From Limnobacter sp. (GTDB taxonomy: Bacteria; Pseudomonadota; Gammaproteobacteria; Burkholderiales; Burkholderiaceae_B), in the NCBI GenBank assembly GCA_012032215.1, contig JAAURO010000064.1, positions 1 to 8,180 of the forward strand: a DNA stretch of 8,180 nucleotides, read 5' to 3'. This document shows, in pieces, positions 6,422 through 8,180 of this stretch (its first letter is position 1; every line of letters starts with the position of its first letter). The notes under the pieces were generated by a model. It saw only the letters and a list, made by a program, of their open reading frames with translations, had not been told where the DNA came from and made no database searches. The position numbers were made by a program, and so were the translations under genes.

Positions 6422-7027
6422 ATGATCAACAAGGTACTCAACCACCTTGAAGAAACCTTGATTACGTTCCTGATGGCCGCCGCCACAATCATTATTTTTG
6501 TGGCGGTGGTGCATCGTTACGTGTCGGGTTATTCAATTCCCGGAGTGCAGGATTTTCTGGTTTCCCTTAATTTAAGCTGGGCGCAGGAACTGTGCATCAT
6601 CCTGTTTGTCTGGATGGCGAAATTTGGTGCTGCCTACGGCGTGCGCACGGGCATTCACGTGGGTGTAGATGTGCTCATCAACACCTTTAACCCCTTGTGG
6701 CGTGGGCGTTTTGTAATTATTGGGCTTTTGGCGGGTGCCTTGTTTACCGGCATTGTGGCCTCGCTGGGTGCCCATTTTGTGTGGGAAAACGGCGCGCATT
6801 ATGCCTTTTTTCATGCGTTTGGCCTGCCCACCGAAACCATGTTCGAAGGCCCTACCACGCCTGATCTGGAATGGCCGACCTGGGTGGTGTACAGCGCCAT
6901 TCCGTTGGGTTCTTCCTTAATGTGCTTCCGTTTTTTACAGGTGGCTTACGTGTTTATTAAAACTGGCGAATTGCCACACCACGACCACGGCCACGTAGAT
7001 GGCGTGGAAGAAGGGGCCACAGCATGA
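6422..7027 (+). CDS. dctQ: DctQ, small membrane subunit of the TRAP transporter
   Basis: DctQ is the four-helix inner-membrane subunit that pairs with DctM in sodium-driven TRAP transporters. The 201-residue product has helices at about 12-30, 54-72, 97-118 and 153-178, and the conserved stretch SWAQELCIILFVWMAKFGAAYG (52-73) followed by RTGIHVGVDVL. The loop between helices 3 and 4 is rather long (about 119-152). The cytoplasmic tail ends in a His-rich patch (HHDHGHVD, 186-193), a common variable feature. AGGAA (6409-6413) stands 8 nt before the ATG. The TGA overlaps the dctM start by 4 bp (ATGA), so the two subunits are probably translationally coupled. The reading frame is intact. Confidence 0.95.
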   Translation: MINKVLNHLEETLITFLMAAATIIIFVAVVHRYVSGYSIPGVQDFLVSLNLSWAQELCIILFVWMAKFGAAYGVRTGIHVGVDVLINTFNPLWRGRFVIIGLLAGALFTGIVASLGAHFVWENGAHYAFFHAFGLPTETMFEGPTTPDLEWPTWVVYSAIPLGSSLMCFRFLQVAYVFIKTGELPHHDHGHVDGVEEGATA

Positions 7028-8180
7028 GCGCCCTGGTTATTTTTACGCTGCTGCTGGGGCTTATGCTCACCGGTATGCCGGTTTCGATTTCTTTGGGTTT
7101 AACGGTGCTTACTTTTTTGTTCACCATGACCCAGGTTCCCCTGGAAAGCGTGGCCTTAAAGCTGTTTACCGGCATCGAAAAATTCGAAATCATGGCCATT
7201 CCGTTTTTTATTCTGGCGGGCAATTTTTTAACCCATGGCGGTGTGGCACGCCGCATGATCCGTTTTGCCACTTCCATGGTGGGGCATTTTAATGGCGGGC
7301 TGGGCTTAGGTGCCGTGGTGGCTTGTGCGCTGTTTGCTGCGGTTTCGGGTTCGTCACCTGCAACGGTTGTGGCCATTGGCTCTATTTTGTTGCCAGCCAT
7401 GGTGAAGGCCGGTTACCCAAAAAAATTCGGCGCCGGGGTGGTCACGGTGTCTGGTGGTTTGGGTATTTTAATACCACCCTCTATTGTCATGGTGATGTAC
7501 TCGGTGTCTACCAACACCTCGGTGGGCGCGCTGTTTATGGCGGGCGTGGTGCCCGGCATGGTGCTGGCTTTCCTGTTGGGCCTCACTACCTGGTGGCGTG
7601 CCAAAAAGGCAACTACCCACGGCTTCCCAAAGCAAGCTGGGCCGAGCGCTTTACAGCATTTCGCGAAGCGTTTTGGGGCTTGCTGCTGGTAGTGGTGGTT
7701 ATGGGCGGCATATACAGCGGTTTGTTTACACCCACCGAGGCCGCCGCAATGAGCGCCGTGTACGCTTTTGTGGTGGCTGTGTTTGTGTACAAAGACATGC
7801 CACTTAAAGCGGTGCCCAAAGTGCTGGTGAACTCGGCCAATTTGTCGGCCATGTTGCTGTACATCATTACCAATGCGGTGCTGTTCTCGTTTGTGCTTAC
7901 CAACGAAAACATACCTCAGGCATTGGGCGAATGGATGCTTGGCAACGGTTTGGGGCCTATTGCCTTTTTGCTGGCCGTCAACGTGATTCTGCTGCTGGCG
8001 GGCAACTTTATGGAGCCTTCATCCATTGTGCTGATTTTTGCACCTATTCTTTTTCCGGTTGCCATGCAGCTGGGCATAGACCCGGTGCACTTTGGCATTC
8101 TGATGGTGGTCAACATGGAAATTGGCATGTGCACACCACCTGTGGGTTTAAACCTGTACGTGGCCTCAGGCATTACCAAA
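7024..8180 (+). CDS. dctM: DctM, large membrane subunit of the TRAP transporter, one frame break, partial at right edge
   Basis: DctM is the transport-forming subunit, with about 12 helices in two inverted repeats binding sodium ions and the substrate. After repair, 386 residues are visible of roughly 425; the last 40 or so lie beyond the window. The first half shows FTGIEKFEIMAIPFFILAGN (48-67), AAVSGSSPATVVAIGSI (105-121) and GLGILIPPSIVMVMY (145-159). The second half shows FTPTEAAAMSAVYA, the matching repeat motif GNFMEPSSIVLIFAPI, and MEIGMCTPPVGLNLYV near the right end. The frame breaks at the A run 7603-7607: with five A translation ends at TAG 7690-7692; with six A it reads RAKKGNYPRLPKASW and continues into the second half. 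Both halves are strongly conserved, so the break is probably a sequencing error rather than a true truncation. The start lies in the ATGA overlap with dctQ. Confidence 0.93.

Overview
The window looks like a chromosomal segment of a Gram-negative bacterium, most likely a beta-proteobacterium of the Burkholderiales. The evidence is an outer-membrane TonB-dependent receptor, a lipid A-modifying enzyme, and a DctPQM operon whose protein sequences have the Burkholderiales/Pseudomonas character. The general flavour suggests a Limnobacter-like organism, but that is only a hunch. No RNA gene, CRISPR array, insertion sequence or integrase was seen.

Layout. (1) Positions 1-1246, minus strand: the N-terminal 415 residues of a TonB-dependent outer-membrane receptor, running off the left edge. 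(2) Positions 1247-1364: a divergent intergenic region with a 10-bp-arm inverted repeat ending 4 nt before the receptor start codon. (3) Positions 1365-3002, plus strand: an EptA/PmrC-type lipid A phosphoethanolamine transferase of 545 residues, interrupted by two compensating single-base frame breaks. (4) Positions 4219-2999, minus strand: a CHASE2-domain membrane protein without an output domain, with three single-base frame breaks. Its stop codon overlaps that of eptA in the tetranucleotide TTAA. (5) Positions 4367-5064, plus strand: a compositionally distinct two-gene cassette. It holds a Tlde1/DUF2778-family peptidoglycan-processing enzyme of the type VI secretion effector class, overlapped by 4 bp by a small two-helix membrane protein that is a candidate immunity protein. 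(6) Positions 5065-5371: a noncoding leader with hairpins, short repeats and a perfect 15-bp palindrome. (7) Positions 5372-8180, plus strand: a dctP-dctQ-dctM operon for a TRAP C4-dicarboxylate transporter. dctM carries one frame break and runs off the right edge.

How the parts relate. The receptor, EptA, CHASE2 protein and Tlde1 cassette all act at the envelope, but only tlde1-like/membrane protein and dctPQM look like operons. The three TRAP genes form one transporter: DctP binds the dicarboxylate in the periplasm, and DctQ and DctM form the membrane unit. The Tlde1-like gene and its overlapping partner are the best candidate for an interbacterial antagonism module, although no other T6SS gene lies in the window.

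Quality caution. I count six places where a well-conserved protein jumps frame. Nearly all sit in or next to short single-base runs and are repaired by one base. This pattern fits uncorrected sequencing or assembly errors better than six separate gene inactivations, so the broken genes are annotated as probably intact coding sequences.
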